DNA of 64,000 nt from Butyrivibrio sp. XPD2006 (GTDB lineage Bacteria > Bacillota > Clostridia > Lachnospirales > Lachnospiraceae): the NCBI RefSeq assembly GCF_000420865.1, contig NZ_ATVT01000002.1, positions 248,001 to 312,000 of the forward strand, given 5' to 3'. The translations under genes and the position numbers were made by a program. Shown here one piece after another: positions 42,391 through 51,244 of this stretch; the stretch's first letter is position 1, and the number at the start of each line of letters is the position of its first letter. The notes beneath the pieces were generated by a model. It was not told the origin of the DNA. It worked only from the letters and a program-made list of their open reading frames with translations, and searched no databases.

Positions 42391-43437
42391 TTAAGAGTGG
42401 AAATATTGTTCATAGACTTCCATAAAACCGGTGGTGGTCACATTTTCATCATCAACCAGTTCCACACTGTCCCAGAGCTTCTGGTTGAGCTGCTTGGTCA
42501 GTGTTGCGACGAACGCATCGTACTGTGCCCCGAAGACTTCTCTCTTTCTCTGGGCAACTATCTTGACCTTGTTGGCCTCGGTCTCCTCCCTGTTGAAGGT
42601 GCTGATGCACTTTAATATCGCATAACCGTCCTGTGTCTCTATGATCTCGCTGGTCTGCTCTGTTCCAAGATTAAAGGCCGCCGTCTCAAACTCAGCATCC
42701 TTTTCGCCCTTACCAAAAGAGATTGTGCCTTCATCCGCTTCATTGTACTGGGCCATAAGTTCCTCAAAACTGCCACCGTTCAAGAGGTTTTTGAAAATCT
42801 CCCTGCATCTTCTGTATGCAGCATCCTTCTCGTCGTCACTGAAAGGAACCTTGTTGCCCTCGCCATCGAGCGAATATGTCTTTATAAATATCTGCTCAAC
42901 CGTAATGGTCCTGGCTTCATCGTCGGATATCTCGGGATTTATATCCCTTATGATGTAATCATAGAGCTTATCGGCAATCGCCTGCTCTCTTATGATCCCT
43001 TCCATATCCTGAACAGTCACGCCGTTCATAGCAGCTATGTCCGCATCCGTAAGCGTATCGTAGTACTCCTGTGCTGCCTCAAGAACCTGCTGTTCTTCAG
43101 ACTGATCGAGTTCAATGCCGTTTTCACGAGCCAGGAGATTCATCACCTTTATCTGTGCTATCTTGGCAAGGACCGAATCTTTTAATCTCTGTTCAACCGT
43201 CCCCGAGTCCGTATCGGCATTCCAGATGTCTTTTCCGAAGGTCTTCTCATATCCGCCCTGAGTGCCGACAAGGTAAACCATTGCTTCCGATAGAGTACAG
43301 GTGGAATCCTCGATCCTGAAGACCTCATCCTTTTCAAAGCCGGTTGTAAAGACAACCTTGTTAAAAGGCAGCGCCGCGGAGCATCCGGTCATCATGAGCA
43401 TTAAGCAAAGTGTCAGTACAGGTATCAGTCTTCTCAT
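42391..43437 (-). CDS. PrsA/SurA-like parvulin foldase lipoprotein
   Basis: The 348-residue lipoprotein has lipobox MTGC (Cys19), a SurA-N-like helical region (residues about 30-170) and a parvulin-type rotamase domain (TVEQIFIKTY, SFEELMAQYNEADEGTISFG, ETAAFNLGTEQTSEIIE, GYAILKC). It should help secreted proteins fold outside the membrane by prolyl isomerisation. Its start overlaps the end of the flavoprotein gene by 4 nt. Confidence 0.85.
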   Translation of the reverse strand: MRRLIPVLTLCLMLMMTGCSAALPFNKVVFTTGFEKDEVFRIEDSTCTLSEAMVYLVGTQGGYEKTFGKDIWNADTDSGTVEQRLKDSVLAKIAQIKVMNLLARENGIELDQSEEQQVLEAAQEYYDTLTDADIAAMNGVTVQDMEGIIREQAIADKLYDYIIRDINPEISDDEARTITVEQIFIKTYSLDGEGNKVPFSDDEKDAAYRRCREIFKNLLNGGSFEELMAQYNEADEGTISFGKGEKDAEFETAAFNLGTEQTSEIIETQDGYAILKCISTFNREETEANKVKIVAQRKREVFGAQYDAFVATLTKQLNQKLWDSVELVDDENVTTTGFMEVYEQYFHS

Positions 43438-44837
43438 GATTCAAGATCCTTTATGATGCTGCGCGCAACCGACAATCCGTTGGCGCTTGCCTGCTGAAGT
43501 CCTCTTGTGACTCCGGCTCCGTCTCCTATGGCTCTGAGCCCCTTGATACTGGTCTCGAAGTCTTTGTTTACGATAACCTTGTTCGAATAAAACTTGACCT
43601 CTACTCCGTAAAGCAGCGTCTCCTCAGATGCAATACCGGGCGTAACCTTGTCCAGAGCCTGGATCATCTCATCCAGATCAACCATGATCCTGTGAGGGAA
43701 TACCAGTGAAAGATCTCCGGGAACAGCGTCTTTAAGTGTCGGGATCAGGTTGTTCCTGCACAGTCTCTCCTCTGTGGTTCTTCTGCCTCTCTTAAAATCT
43801 CCGTAGGTCTGAACCAGGATCTTGCCGCCGCAGAGCATGTTTGAAAGCTCCGCTATCTTTTTACCGTATTCAATAGGTGTCTTGAAAGGCTTGGTGAAGT
43901 TCTTGGACACCAAAAGAGCAAAGTTAGTGTTGCTGGTCTTGAACTCTTTTCCCTTGTAGGCGTGACCGTTAACGACAGCCAGTCCGCCCTCGTAGTACTC
44001 GGTTGCAACCTCTCCGGAAGGATTGGTACAAAAAGTCCTTACCTTGTCATCAAAGGTAGGTGTGTGATAGATGAGCTTGGCTTCATAGAGATTCTCGTTG
44101 AGGAACTGCATAACCTCATCTCTGACCTCGACTCTTACGCCCACGTCAACGGTACCGGGCTTGGTCTCAATCCCGATCTCTTCGCATTTGTCTTTAAACC
44201 AGTCGGCGCCTTCACGTCCAACAGCGCTGACAATCTCTTTTGCCGTAAATGTATCACCCTTATCGGTGGTTACAGCTGTGGCTCTTCCGTCCTCAACCAC
44301 AATGTCCGTCACCATGGTGTTAAACTCAATATCCACACCCTTTGAAAGAATGTGTTCCTGGAGCCTTGAGTAGATCTTGTAGCCCTCCTCGGTACCGAGG
44401 TGCCTTATGGGGCACTCTACGAGCTTGAGGTTTGCTCCGATGGCTTTTCTTCTGATCTCGCGAAGTTCCAGCTCTTTATCTATTCCGTATACGTTCTTGT
44501 CTGCGCCAAACTTAAGGTATATTTCGTCAGACTCGTGAATGAGTTCAGTGGCTTTGTCATATCCAAGGATCTCAGGTAGATTTCCTCCAACGTCCGGCGA
44601 AAGAGAAAGCTTACCGTCGGAAAAAGCTCCCGCACCTGCAAAGCCCGTGGTGATGGAACATGGCTTACAACCTGCACAGGTCTTGGTCACGCGCTTGGGG
44701 CAATTTCTTTTCTCTATTGAACGGCCCTTCTCAACAATGAGAACCTTAAGATCAGGTCTTTTCTCCATAAGTTCGTAGGCACAGAAAATTCCTCCGGGAC
44801 CTGCGCCGATAATTACTACATCATAATTCTTAGTCAT
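43434..44837 (-). CDS. FAD-dependent oxidoreductase (COG2509-like)
   Basis: The 467-residue flavoprotein has an N-terminal dinucleotide site VIIGAGPGGIFCAYEL and a cysteine-rich stretch near residue 45 (NCPKRVTKTCAGCKPC). A GDGAGVTRGLQQASANG motif near the C-terminus closes the FAD site. This matches uncharacterised FAD-dependent dehydrogenases of clostridia. The substrate is unknown. It overlaps the upstream HD-GYP gene by 8 nt and the downstream foldase gene by 4 nt. Confidence 0.85.
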   Translation of the reverse strand: MTKNYDVVIIGAGPGGIFCAYELMEKRPDLKVLIVEKGRSIEKRNCPKRVTKTCAGCKPCSITTGFAGAGAFSDGKLSLSPDVGGNLPEILGYDKATELIHESDEIYLKFGADKNVYGIDKELELREIRRKAIGANLKLVECPIRHLGTEEGYKIYSRLQEHILSKGVDIEFNTMVTDIVVEDGRATAVTTDKGDTFTAKEIVSAVGREGADWFKDKCEEIGIETKPGTVDVGVRVEVRDEVMQFLNENLYEAKLIYHTPTFDDKVRTFCTNPSGEVATEYYEGGLAVVNGHAYKGKEFKTSNTNFALLVSKNFTKPFKTPIEYGKKIAELSNMLCGGKILVQTYGDFKRGRRTTEERLCRNNLIPTLKDAVPGDLSLVFPHRIMVDLDEMIQALDKVTPGIASEETLLYGVEVKFYSNKVIVNKDFETSIKGLRAIGDGAGVTRGLQQASANGLSVARSIIKDLES

Positions 44838-46998
44838 AAATACTCCTCTTAATTGCTTTGGTGCTCTCTACCACTTCTCTCACCTTGTCCGCCGCATTGG
44901 CAAACGCCCTGGCGACATTTGGATCAAAGTGTGTTCCGGAGCCCTCCAATATTATATCCATGGACTCCTCAATTGAAAATGCTTTTTTGTAACATCTGTC
45001 AGATGCCAGTGCATCAAAGACATCCGCCACAGCCATGATCCTTGCGGACAGCGGAATGTTCTCTCCGGACAGTCCCATAGGATAACCTTTGCCGTCCCAT
45101 CTCTCATGGTGATAAAGAGCAAGATTTCTTGCTTCATTCAGATAATCCGATTCGGGAACCTTCTCAATAACCTGATCTATGATCTCTGCTCCGGCTATTG
45201 TGTGATTCTTCATCTTCTTATACTCTTCATCGTCCAGTCTCGAAGGTTTATTTAATATTCTGTCTGACACCTTGATCTTGCCGATATCATGTAAAGGCGC
45301 TGATTTAAATACATCCGACATGAACTTGTCAGTAATCTTATCACAGTAAATTCCCTCTTTTCTCAACTCTTCCATTATGATCCTGGTGTAGAGCGCAGTC
45401 TTTTTAACATGCTCTCCGGTATTCTGATCTCTGCTCTCCACCATGTCTGCAAGCACCAGAATAAGAGCATTTTGCATATCATTTATGGTCTCGTTCTTGC
45501 GCTTTATGTCATCAAGATAATTCAGGTTATCTTCCGTCATCTCGGAAAATGCGAGATACAGATTTTCAGTCTCATCACCGGTCTCGATATCTATCTTGTT
45601 AAAGAGCTCTACGGTATCATGAAGCGATTCTTCCCTGTCCTGGGTAAAAATAGATGCCGTATAGGCCATGGTGTTCAGAGGGAGGATCATCTGATACTCA
45701 ACAAAGAAAAGACTCACGGCAAGAATAAGTGCAAAGACTCCAAAGAACAGCGAAATCATCCTCACCCTGAAGCTTCTTGCCTGCATCATTATCTGATGCA
45801 TGGATATGTCAACGCCCGCATGTGCTCTGACTTTTCCCGACGAATCCATGACAGGCTCGAACACCGTAAGAACCCATCCGAACTTATCGTTAACCACTAT
45901 GGGCTCCATCTCTTCAGCCTCAGAAAGGCCCGATCTGTACTCACCGATTGTTTCCTTAAAGCCCACTATATCTCCGGGCTCTCCGCCGGGAACATCTTCC
46001 GTATCCACATCAAAAACGACATGGCATCCGTCTTCCATGATCTTATATACATAGACATACTCCACTATGGAGTCTGAAGTATTAAGTATCTCCTCAAGCT
46101 CTTTATAGGTGTCATTATAGCCCTCTGCTGCCTCGCCCTTTTCGATGAACTCATCTATCCGGTTGCCGTCAACGCAGGCGGCAGCTCTTTGGGCGATGCC
46201 CTCTGCAAGCTCAGTCTCTCTGTCAACCATGCTGTTATAGTAGATGTAATAGCTTATGAGCATGGCCGAAGCTCCGATTAGAAACGACGCAACGGTAAGG
46301 AGGGACACCAGCTTTAGTCTCAGGGACATGGTCCTGCTCTTCTTTTTGTGGAATTCCCTTACGATCTCCGATGTGAGCGGAGCCTGCTTCCAGGCATGTA
46401 CATGGAAGCGCCCCTTAAATTTGGCAGGCAGTATCTGTATGACTATCAGGGCAAAAGAGACACTGATAATCTTATCAACCACATCAATAAGAAAATCCGC
46501 TATGAGTTCTGACGTAAAAGCAGAAAAAATACCAAGAGCATGGATAGACCTGACAAGCGAAGAAGAAGTATCCTCAGCTCCAAAGCCGTACAGATACCAG
46601 GTAATGAGAGCTCCGCCCACACCACCGATAAAAGCATCGATGATGATCATGGAAATGACTCCGGCAAGCTTTTTAGTCCAATCACGATTGTGGAAGAATG
46701 TTGTAACAACAGCAACAGAGACATTCAGTGCGCCATATGAAATAGCCATGGGGTCAGAGGTTACAGTTGTTAAAAGAGGTCCTGCAAGCCCCACCAGTAT
46801 TCCCGGAATATATCCGCCCAGCATGGACGCTATCATAGTACCTATAAGATCAAGATACAGTGGAAGCCCCAGGCGATTACATATCCACGCGCCTCCGCTG
46901 TTGATAAAAATGCATACTATGACCAGGGCTAGCATTGTTATAGTCTTCTCCAACCCGGACCTTGTTTCCTGTTTCCTTATTATATCCAAAACGATCAC
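44830..46998 (-). CDS. Membrane HD-GYP phosphodiesterase with sensor domains
   Basis: About 720 residues. The first ~180 form five or six membrane helices resembling an ECF-transporter S component (LYLDLIGTMIASMLGGYIPG). Then come a single helix near 235, an extracellular sensor domain, another helix near 415, a HAMP-like linker and an HD-GYP domain at the C-terminus (HDIGK, then HHERWDGKGYP). HD-GYP enzymes hydrolyse cyclic dinucleotides. The start is unsure: GTG 46998 or TTG 46989, the latter better spaced from AAGAGGTG. It leads an operon with the flavoprotein and foldase genes. Confidence 0.88.
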   Translation of the reverse strand: MIVLDIIRKQETRSGLEKTITMLALVIVCIFINSGGAWICNRLGLPLYLDLIGTMIASMLGGYIPGILVGLAGPLLTTVTSDPMAISYGALNVSVAVVTTFFHNRDWTKKLAGVISMIIIDAFIGGVGGALITWYLYGFGAEDTSSSLVRSIHALGIFSAFTSELIADFLIDVVDKIISVSFALIVIQILPAKFKGRFHVHAWKQAPLTSEIVREFHKKKSRTMSLRLKLVSLLTVASFLIGASAMLISYYIYYNSMVDRETELAEGIAQRAAACVDGNRIDEFIEKGEAAEGYNDTYKELEEILNTSDSIVEYVYVYKIMEDGCHVVFDVDTEDVPGGEPGDIVGFKETIGEYRSGLSEAEEMEPIVVNDKFGWVLTVFEPVMDSSGKVRAHAGVDISMHQIMMQARSFRVRMISLFFGVFALILAVSLFFVEYQMILPLNTMAYTASIFTQDREESLHDTVELFNKIDIETGDETENLYLAFSEMTEDNLNYLDDIKRKNETINDMQNALILVLADMVESRDQNTGEHVKKTALYTRIIMEELRKEGIYCDKITDKFMSDVFKSAPLHDIGKIKVSDRILNKPSRLDDEEYKKMKNHTIAGAEIIDQVIEKVPESDYLNEARNLALYHHERWDGKGYPMGLSGENIPLSARIMAVADVFDALASDRCYKKAFSIEESMDIILEGSGTHFDPNVARAFANAADKVREVVESTKAIKRSIYD

Positions 46999-47033
46999 CT
47001 CTTAATCGTCTGTGCAACAACCGGTAGACTTGT

Positions 47034-47042
47034 ATTATACCA
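47034..47042 (-). promoter_or_regulatory. Extended -10 promoter of the HD-GYP operon
   Basis: TGGTATAAT on the minus strand combines a consensus -10 with the upstream TG of extended -10 promoters. No good -35 is visible. It lies about 40 bp before the start. Confidence 0.5.
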
Positions 47043-47211
47043 AATTTCGTACATAATTTCCATTGAGGCGCAGATGTCAAAAGAGGCTCAAACAGTCAAT
47101 ATTAATACATTTTTTAGAAATATTGCGATATAATTTTGTTGCGGTGTATCGATTATTTTTAAATGAATATTTGATTCACTGTCTTACTACTCAAATACAG
47201 GGAGCGCAAAA

Positions 47212-47829
47212 ATGATGAAAAGACTTCTAAGTCTGGCTTTAAGCTGTATGATTGCATTTATTACAGTCATTCTTTTCCCGGTTCAGGCTTTTGCAAGCGG
47301 ATTTGATCCCGTCTACTATGCCGAAAGATATCCGGATGTTGCAGCAGCTGTCGGCACAAGCCAGCAGGCACTTATAAATCACTATCTTACTTTTGGAATC
47401 GGTGAGGGCAGATATCAGAACGCTGCGGAAGAAGCGGCAGGAACCCCTCTGAACACATATATAGATATCAATCTCACAACCCAGCACGTAGTCTATGTTC
47501 TGGACGGAAATCCGGTGTGGGAAAGCGATTGCGTATCAGGCGATGTCAGTAAGAGAAGGAGCACTCCCACCGGAGTTTACGCGGTATTTGGCCACGTGGC
47601 AGGAACCTATCTCACAGGCCCCACCTGGCACAACTGGGTTGATTACTGGATGCCCTTTACCAGAGGCGGCTGCGGACTGCACGATGCCACCTGGCGCAGG
47701 AAATTCGGCGGAGAGATCTACAAGACCAACGGCTCCCACGGATGCGTAAACCTGCCTCATGACAAGGCAGAGGAGCTGTTCAATATGATCGACATAGGAA
47801 CTGTAGTAATAGTTCATAAAGATGAATGA
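47212..47829 (+). CDS. Secreted L,D-transpeptidase (YkuD domain)
   Basis: The 205-residue exported protein has a signal peptide ending near AFAS (residue 28). A short region with DPVYYAERYPDVAAAVG and HYLTFGIGEGR follows, a motif known from clostridial surface proteins. The YkuD domain carries catalytic Cys in SHGCVNLP and an upstream His in GGCGLHDATW. It makes or edits 3-3 peptidoglycan cross-links or attaches proteins to the wall. GGGAG precedes the start. Its stop codon lies inside a long hairpin. Confidence 0.92.
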   Translation: MMKRLLSLALSCMIAFITVILFPVQAFASGFDPVYYAERYPDVAAAVGTSQQALINHYLTFGIGEGRYQNAAEEAAGTPLNTYIDINLTTQHVVYVLDGNPVWESDCVSGDVSKRRSTPTGVYAVFGHVAGTYLTGPTWHNWVDYWMPFTRGGCGLHDATWRRKFGGEIYKTNGSHGCVNLPHDKAEELFNMIDIGTVVIVHKDE

Positions 47830-47892
47830 GTCAAAGTGAAACGTCCCCGTTGTCTCAAAATGAGACACTGGGGACGTTTCACTTTGACTCAT
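47826..47892. terminator. 67-nt near-perfect hairpin overlapping the transpeptidase stop
   Basis: Perfect 23-bp arms (47826-47848 and 47870-47892) enclose a second stem TGTCTCA-aaa-TGAGACA. The first arm starts within the last codons of the transpeptidase gene. ATTTTGTT follows on the plus strand. It can act as a terminator, but its length and the GGGGACGT core shared with 31141-31164 suggest a repeat element. Confidence 0.8.
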
Positions 47893-47937
47893 TTTGTTAA
47901 AATATATCAAGAAAAGTGATTAATTTCACCATGATGT

Positions 47938-47955
47938 AATTGTGCATAATTGTGC
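47938..47955. promoter_or_regulatory. Tandem direct repeats before the leuA-araC fusion
   Basis: AATTGTGC occurs twice, 10 bp apart (47938-47945 and 47948-47955), followed at once by TATGATAAT, which looks like a -10. Direct repeats about one helical turn apart are what AraC-type domains bind, so autoregulation is possible. This is inference. Confidence 0.4.
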
Positions 47956-48096
47956 TATGATAATATCCATCAGCTAAATTGATTAAATTTTATACATCTG
48001 CTGTAATATATATCAAAAATTACACGATATATTTAATGTGGCAGATGAAAATAAATCAAGATTTAGCAAATGAATGACAGAAAGAGGAGCACAGTT

Positions 48097-50091
48097 ATGA
48101 AGAATGTTGAGAAGTACCAGCGTCAGTATTTTATGCCGCCCAAGCCCACATATGACTGGGTCAAGAAGGACTATGTAGATCATCCGCCAATCTGGTGCAG
48201 CGTTGATCTTCGTGATGGCAACCAGGCCCTTATAGAGCCCATGAGTCTCGATGAGAAGCTTGAGTTCTTTACAATGCTGGTTAACCTCGGTTTCAAAGAG
48301 ATCGAGATAGGCTTCCCGGCAGCTTCAGAGACTGAGTTTGAATTCGCAAGAACTCTTATCGAGAAGAATATGATTCCCGATGACGTAACAGTCCAGGTTC
48401 TTACTCAGGCAAGAGAGCATATCATAAAAAGAACCTTTGAAGCCGTCAAGGGCGCTCCAAAGGCTATCATCCACCTCTATAATTCTACATCGGTCGCTCA
48501 GCGTGAGCAGGTATTCAAAAAGAGCAAGGAAGAAGTCAAGAAGATTGCCGTAGACGGAGCCAAGCTCCTTGATAAGCTTGCAAAAGAGACCAACGGTAAT
48601 TTCTCTTTTGAATATTCACCCGAGAGCTTCCCGGGAACAGAAGTTGACTACGCAGTTGAAGTCTGCAACGCAGTTCTTGATGTATGGAAACCGACCAAGA
48701 AGAATAAAGTTATCATCAACATCCCTACAACCGTTGAGATTGCTATGCCTCACGTGTTTGCAACACAGGTTGAGTACATCAGCAAGAACCTCAAGTACCG
48801 CGATGCTGTTACTCTCTCACTCCACCCTCACAATGACAGAGGATCGGGAGTCAGCGATGCAGAGCTCGGATGCCTTGCAGGTGCAGACAGAATCGAGGGT
48901 ACACTCTTTGGAAACGGCGAGAGGACCGGTAACGTTGATATTGTTACTCTTGCCATCAACATGTACTCCCACGGCGTAGATCCGGGACTTGATTTCTCAC
49001 ATATCATGGAAGTCGGCGAGACCTACGAAAGACTTACAAGAATGCGCATCTACGAGAGACAGCCATACGCAGGACAGCTTGTGTTTACAGCTTTCTCAGG
49101 TTCACATCAGGATGCCATTTCAAAGGGCTTCTCCTGGCATGACCAGAAGAAGGATAAAGGCATCTGGTCCGTACCTTATCTTCCTGTCGATCCCAAGGAT
49201 CTCGGAAGAGAATACGACGGCGATGTTATCAGGATCAACAGCCAGTCCGGTAAGGGCGGCGTAAGCTACATCCTCAAGACCAACTACGGCATGATGGTTC
49301 CCAAGGAGATGCAGGCAGATGTCAGCTACACCATCAAGGATATCTCAGACAGAGAGCATGCTGAGCTTTCACCTGCAAGGATCTATCAGATCTTTGAAGA
49401 TAAATACGTACACAATGACAATGTATTCAGAATCCCTGAAGTACACTTTAAACAGATAGACGGTATCCTGGCTGAAGTTACAATCTCTCACGCAGACAAG
49501 GATCACGTTGTTGAAGCCAACGGTAACGGACGTCTTGATGCGGTAAGTAATGCGATCAAGCAGTACTTCAATATCAGCTACGAGCTTTCAACCTACGAAG
49601 AGCACGCCCTCTCAAGAGGATCATCTTCAAAGGCCTGCTCATATGTGGGAATCACATACAACGGCCAGAAGTTCTGGGGTGTTGGAATAGATGAAGATAT
49701 CATCAAATCATCAATCGGAGCTCTTGTAATCGCCGTCAACCAGATTGACGCTGTTAAGAGCATTAAGAACAGCAAAGATGAGAGGATCAATTCCATCATC
49801 AATTACATTCAGGAGAATTACCTGACCGTAACACTTGACGACCTTTCAAGCCAGTTCTATCTCTCCAAGCCTTATCTCTCCAAGTACATCAAGGAGAAAT
49901 CAGGTATGACCTTCGGCGAGAATGTAAAGAGGATCAGGCTCAACAAAGCCAGCACGCTCCTTCGGAACGGCAACATGAAGGTTGAGAAGGTTGCTGAGGC
50001 AGCAGGTTATCAGAACGTCGAGCACTTTAACAGACTCTTTAAGAAAAAATACGGAATGACTCCTGTTCAGTACAGAAGCAGCAGCAGGTAA
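48097..50091 (+). CDS. leuA: 2-isopropylmalate synthase fused to an AraC-type DNA-binding domain
   Basis: The 664-residue protein begins as a type-2 LeuA, which condenses acetyl-CoA with 2-oxoisovalerate in leucine synthesis. It has the metal-binding [12 protein letters not shown] and LHPHNDRG, and [11 protein letters not shown], followed by the leucine-sensing LeuA dimer domain (about residues 430-555). About 100 further residues form a two-part AraC helix-turn-helix ([20 protein letters not shown] and [20 protein letters not shown], ending in YGMTPVQYR). I chose ATG 48097 because GAGGAG is 6 bases upstream; ATG 48070 lacks one. It is monocistronic, with no leuBCD nearby. The fusion suggests a leucine-responsive regulator that is also the enzyme. 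Confidence 0.92.
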   Translation: MKNVEKYQRQYFMPPKPTYDWVKKDYVDHPPIWCSVDLRDGNQALIEPMSLDEKLEFFTMLVNLGFKEIEIGFPAASETEFEFARTLIEKNMIPDDVTVQVLTQAREHIIKRTFEAVKGAPKAIIHLYNSTSVAQREQVFKKSKEEVKKIAVDGAKLLDKLAKETNGNFSFEYSPESFPGTEVDYAVEVCNAVLDVWKPTKKNKVIINIPTTVEIAMPHVFATQVEYISKNLKYRDAVTLSLHPHNDRGSGVSDAELGCLAGADRIEGTLFGNGERTGNVDIVTLAINMYSHGVDPGLDFSHIMEVGETYERLTRMRIYERQPYAGQLVFTAFSGSHQDAISKGFSWHDQKKDKGIWSVPYLPVDPKDLGREYDGDVIRINSQSGKGGVSYILKTNYGMMVPKEMQADVSYTIKDISDREHAELSPARIYQIFEDKYVHNDNVFRIPEVHFKQIDGILAEVTISHADKDHVVEANGNGRLDAVSNAIKQYFNISYELSTYEEHALSRGSSSKACSYVGITYNGQKFWGVGIDEDIIKSSIGALVIAVNQIDAVKSIKNSKDERINSIINYIQENYLTVTLDDLSSQFYLSKPYLSKYIKEKSGMTFGENVKRIRLNKASTLLRNGNMKVEKVAEAAGYQNVEHFNRLFKKKYGMTPVQYRSSSR

Positions 50092-50113
50092 TAATTCAGA
50101 TAATTAAAACAGA

Positions 50114-50148
50114 CAGCAGGGAACGTTATGATTCCCTGCTGCCTTTTT
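50114..50148 (+). terminator. Terminator of the leuA fusion gene
   Basis: CAGCAGGGAA/TTCCCTGCTG with an 8-base loop, followed by CCTTTTTATTTT. Confidence 0.9.
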
Positions 50149-50155
50149 ATTTTCT

Positions 50156-50368
50156 CTATTCATTTTTATCATATTCAAGGATATCTCCCGGCTGACAGTC
50201 CAGAGCCTCGCATATGGCCTCCAGAGTCGAAAAGCGCACAGCGCTTATCTTGCCGGTTTTGATCTTGGAGAGGTTTACGTTGCTGACACCGACCTTTTCA
50301 GAGAGCTCGTTAAGGCTCATCTTGCGATCGGCCATAACACGGTCCAGTCTTAAAACTATTTTACCCAT
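50156..50368 (-). CDS. Small Cro/CI-type HTH regulator (YozG-like)
   Basis: The 70-residue regulator is essentially a single helix-turn-helix (MSLNELSEKVGVSNVNLSKIKTG) with the AICEALDCQPGDILEY ending typical of the YozG/HTH_26 group. It follows the DUF2975 gene by 10 bp, a common pairing in Firmicutes. AAGGAGG fixes the start at 50368. It likely binds the palindromes flanking the operon promoter. Confidence 0.9.
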   Translation of the reverse strand: MGKIVLRLDRVMADRKMSLNELSEKVGVSNVNLSKIKTGKISAVRFSTLEAICEALDCQPGDILEYDKNE

Positions 50369-50378
50369 AAGCGCCTCC

Positions 50379-51077
50379 TTAAAGTGTCTCGTCAGATTCT
50401 GTCTGAAGAACAGCACCGTACTTGAAAACATATGCAAGTCCGAAGAGAAGCAGGATTACAACTGCAGTTGGGATACTTATGTTAAATCCGGTCCTTATGT
50501 TGCTTGTAAACGCTGTAGTCAGAATACCCTCAAGCAAGCCTCCGAGTACACACCAGGGGATCAGTACCCACGCGCAGTTCTGAATGCCTTTTATGATTTC
50601 CTCTTCAAAAGGTGAATTGCAAACTTCCAGGGACTTGCAGAGTTTTTTTACATAGAAGAACAAAACTGCGTATATCGCCAAATATGCTGCTCCCACAAAG
50701 CACACAGCTGCTATTCTGCCGGGTGTTATGACTGCATCTTTGCCATTGAGCTGATAAGTAGCTATCGCATCGCTCTCATTAATGGCAACATCGGTAAAAG
50801 AATAATCTGTTCCGTTGATATCTATACTGCCCTGCGGAAGATCACTTGTTGCATCTCCGGTCAAACCGCCGAGCATCTTGGATCTGGTATTTACTGTCAG
50901 AGTAGCCTCATTGCCCATCTTCATCATAAAATCTTCTTTTGGTATTGTAAGGAAGATTATTCCGCTGACAATTGTTGCCACACATCCTATTTCAATGGCA
51001 ATCATCGCTATCTTGCTGAGGACCCTTCCTGCTTTTCCGATTTTGTTAATCTTGCTGATTGTATTATCTTTGTTCAT
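50379..51077 (-). CDS. DUF2975 membrane protein
   Basis: The 232-residue protein has about four membrane spans with an extracytoplasmic loop of about 70 residues after the first. It ends FKYGAVLQTESDETL, a C-terminal pattern I associate with DUF2975. AGGAGG precedes ATG 51077. The function of the family is unknown; it usually sits beside a small HTH regulator, as here. Confidence 0.85.
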   Translation of the reverse strand: MNKDNTISKINKIGKAGRVLSKIAMIAIEIGCVATIVSGIIFLTIPKEDFMMKMGNEATLTVNTRSKMLGGLTGDATSDLPQGSIDINGTDYSFTDVAINESDAIATYQLNGKDAVITPGRIAAVCFVGAAYLAIYAVLFFYVKKLCKSLEVCNSPFEEEIIKGIQNCAWVLIPWCVLGGLLEGILTTAFTSNIRTGFNISIPTAVVILLLFGLAYVFKYGAVLQTESDETL

Positions 51078-51157
51078 GATGTTTCCTCCTAATGTCAAAT
51101 AAATTCATGTTGTATTGTCAGAACTTCAATCCCGGGTTTAACAAAAAACATTTATAA

Positions 51158-51176
51158 TTTAATGTTTATCGTTAAA
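51158..51176. promoter_or_regulatory. Operator 1 of the DUF2975/HTH operon
   Basis: TTTAATGTTTATCGTTAAA, an inverted repeat (TTTAAtG/CgTTAAA) just downstream of the -10. Confidence 0.7.
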
Positions 51177-51179
51177 TAG

Positions 51180-51208
51180 ATAATACAATTACTTTTATCC
51201 TTTGTCAA
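51180..51208 (-). promoter_or_regulatory. Promoter of the DUF2975/HTH operon
   Basis: Leftward consensus -35 TTGACA (51208-51203), a 17-bp spacer and -10 TATTAT (51185-51180). It lies between two copies of one operator. Confidence 0.85.
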
Positions 51209-51214
51209 CTATTT

Positions 51215-51233
51215 TTTAATGTTTATCATTAAA
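51215..51233. promoter_or_regulatory. Operator 2 of the DUF2975/HTH operon
   Basis: TTTAATGTTTATCATTAAA, one base different from operator 1, lies just upstream of the -35. Occupancy of both would cover the promoter. Confidence 0.7.
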
Positions 51234-51244
51234 TTTTTAATGGT

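Noticed and set aside
45409..46077. A 222-codon plus-strand frame opposite the HD-GYP gene.
   Set aside because: The minus-strand protein is clearly real; this frame lacks a ribosome site and known motifs.
47893..48096. A T-box or leucine leader-peptide attenuator before the leuA fusion gene.
   Set aside because: No leucine-codon-rich short reading frame, T-box sequence or terminator hairpin was found in this leader.
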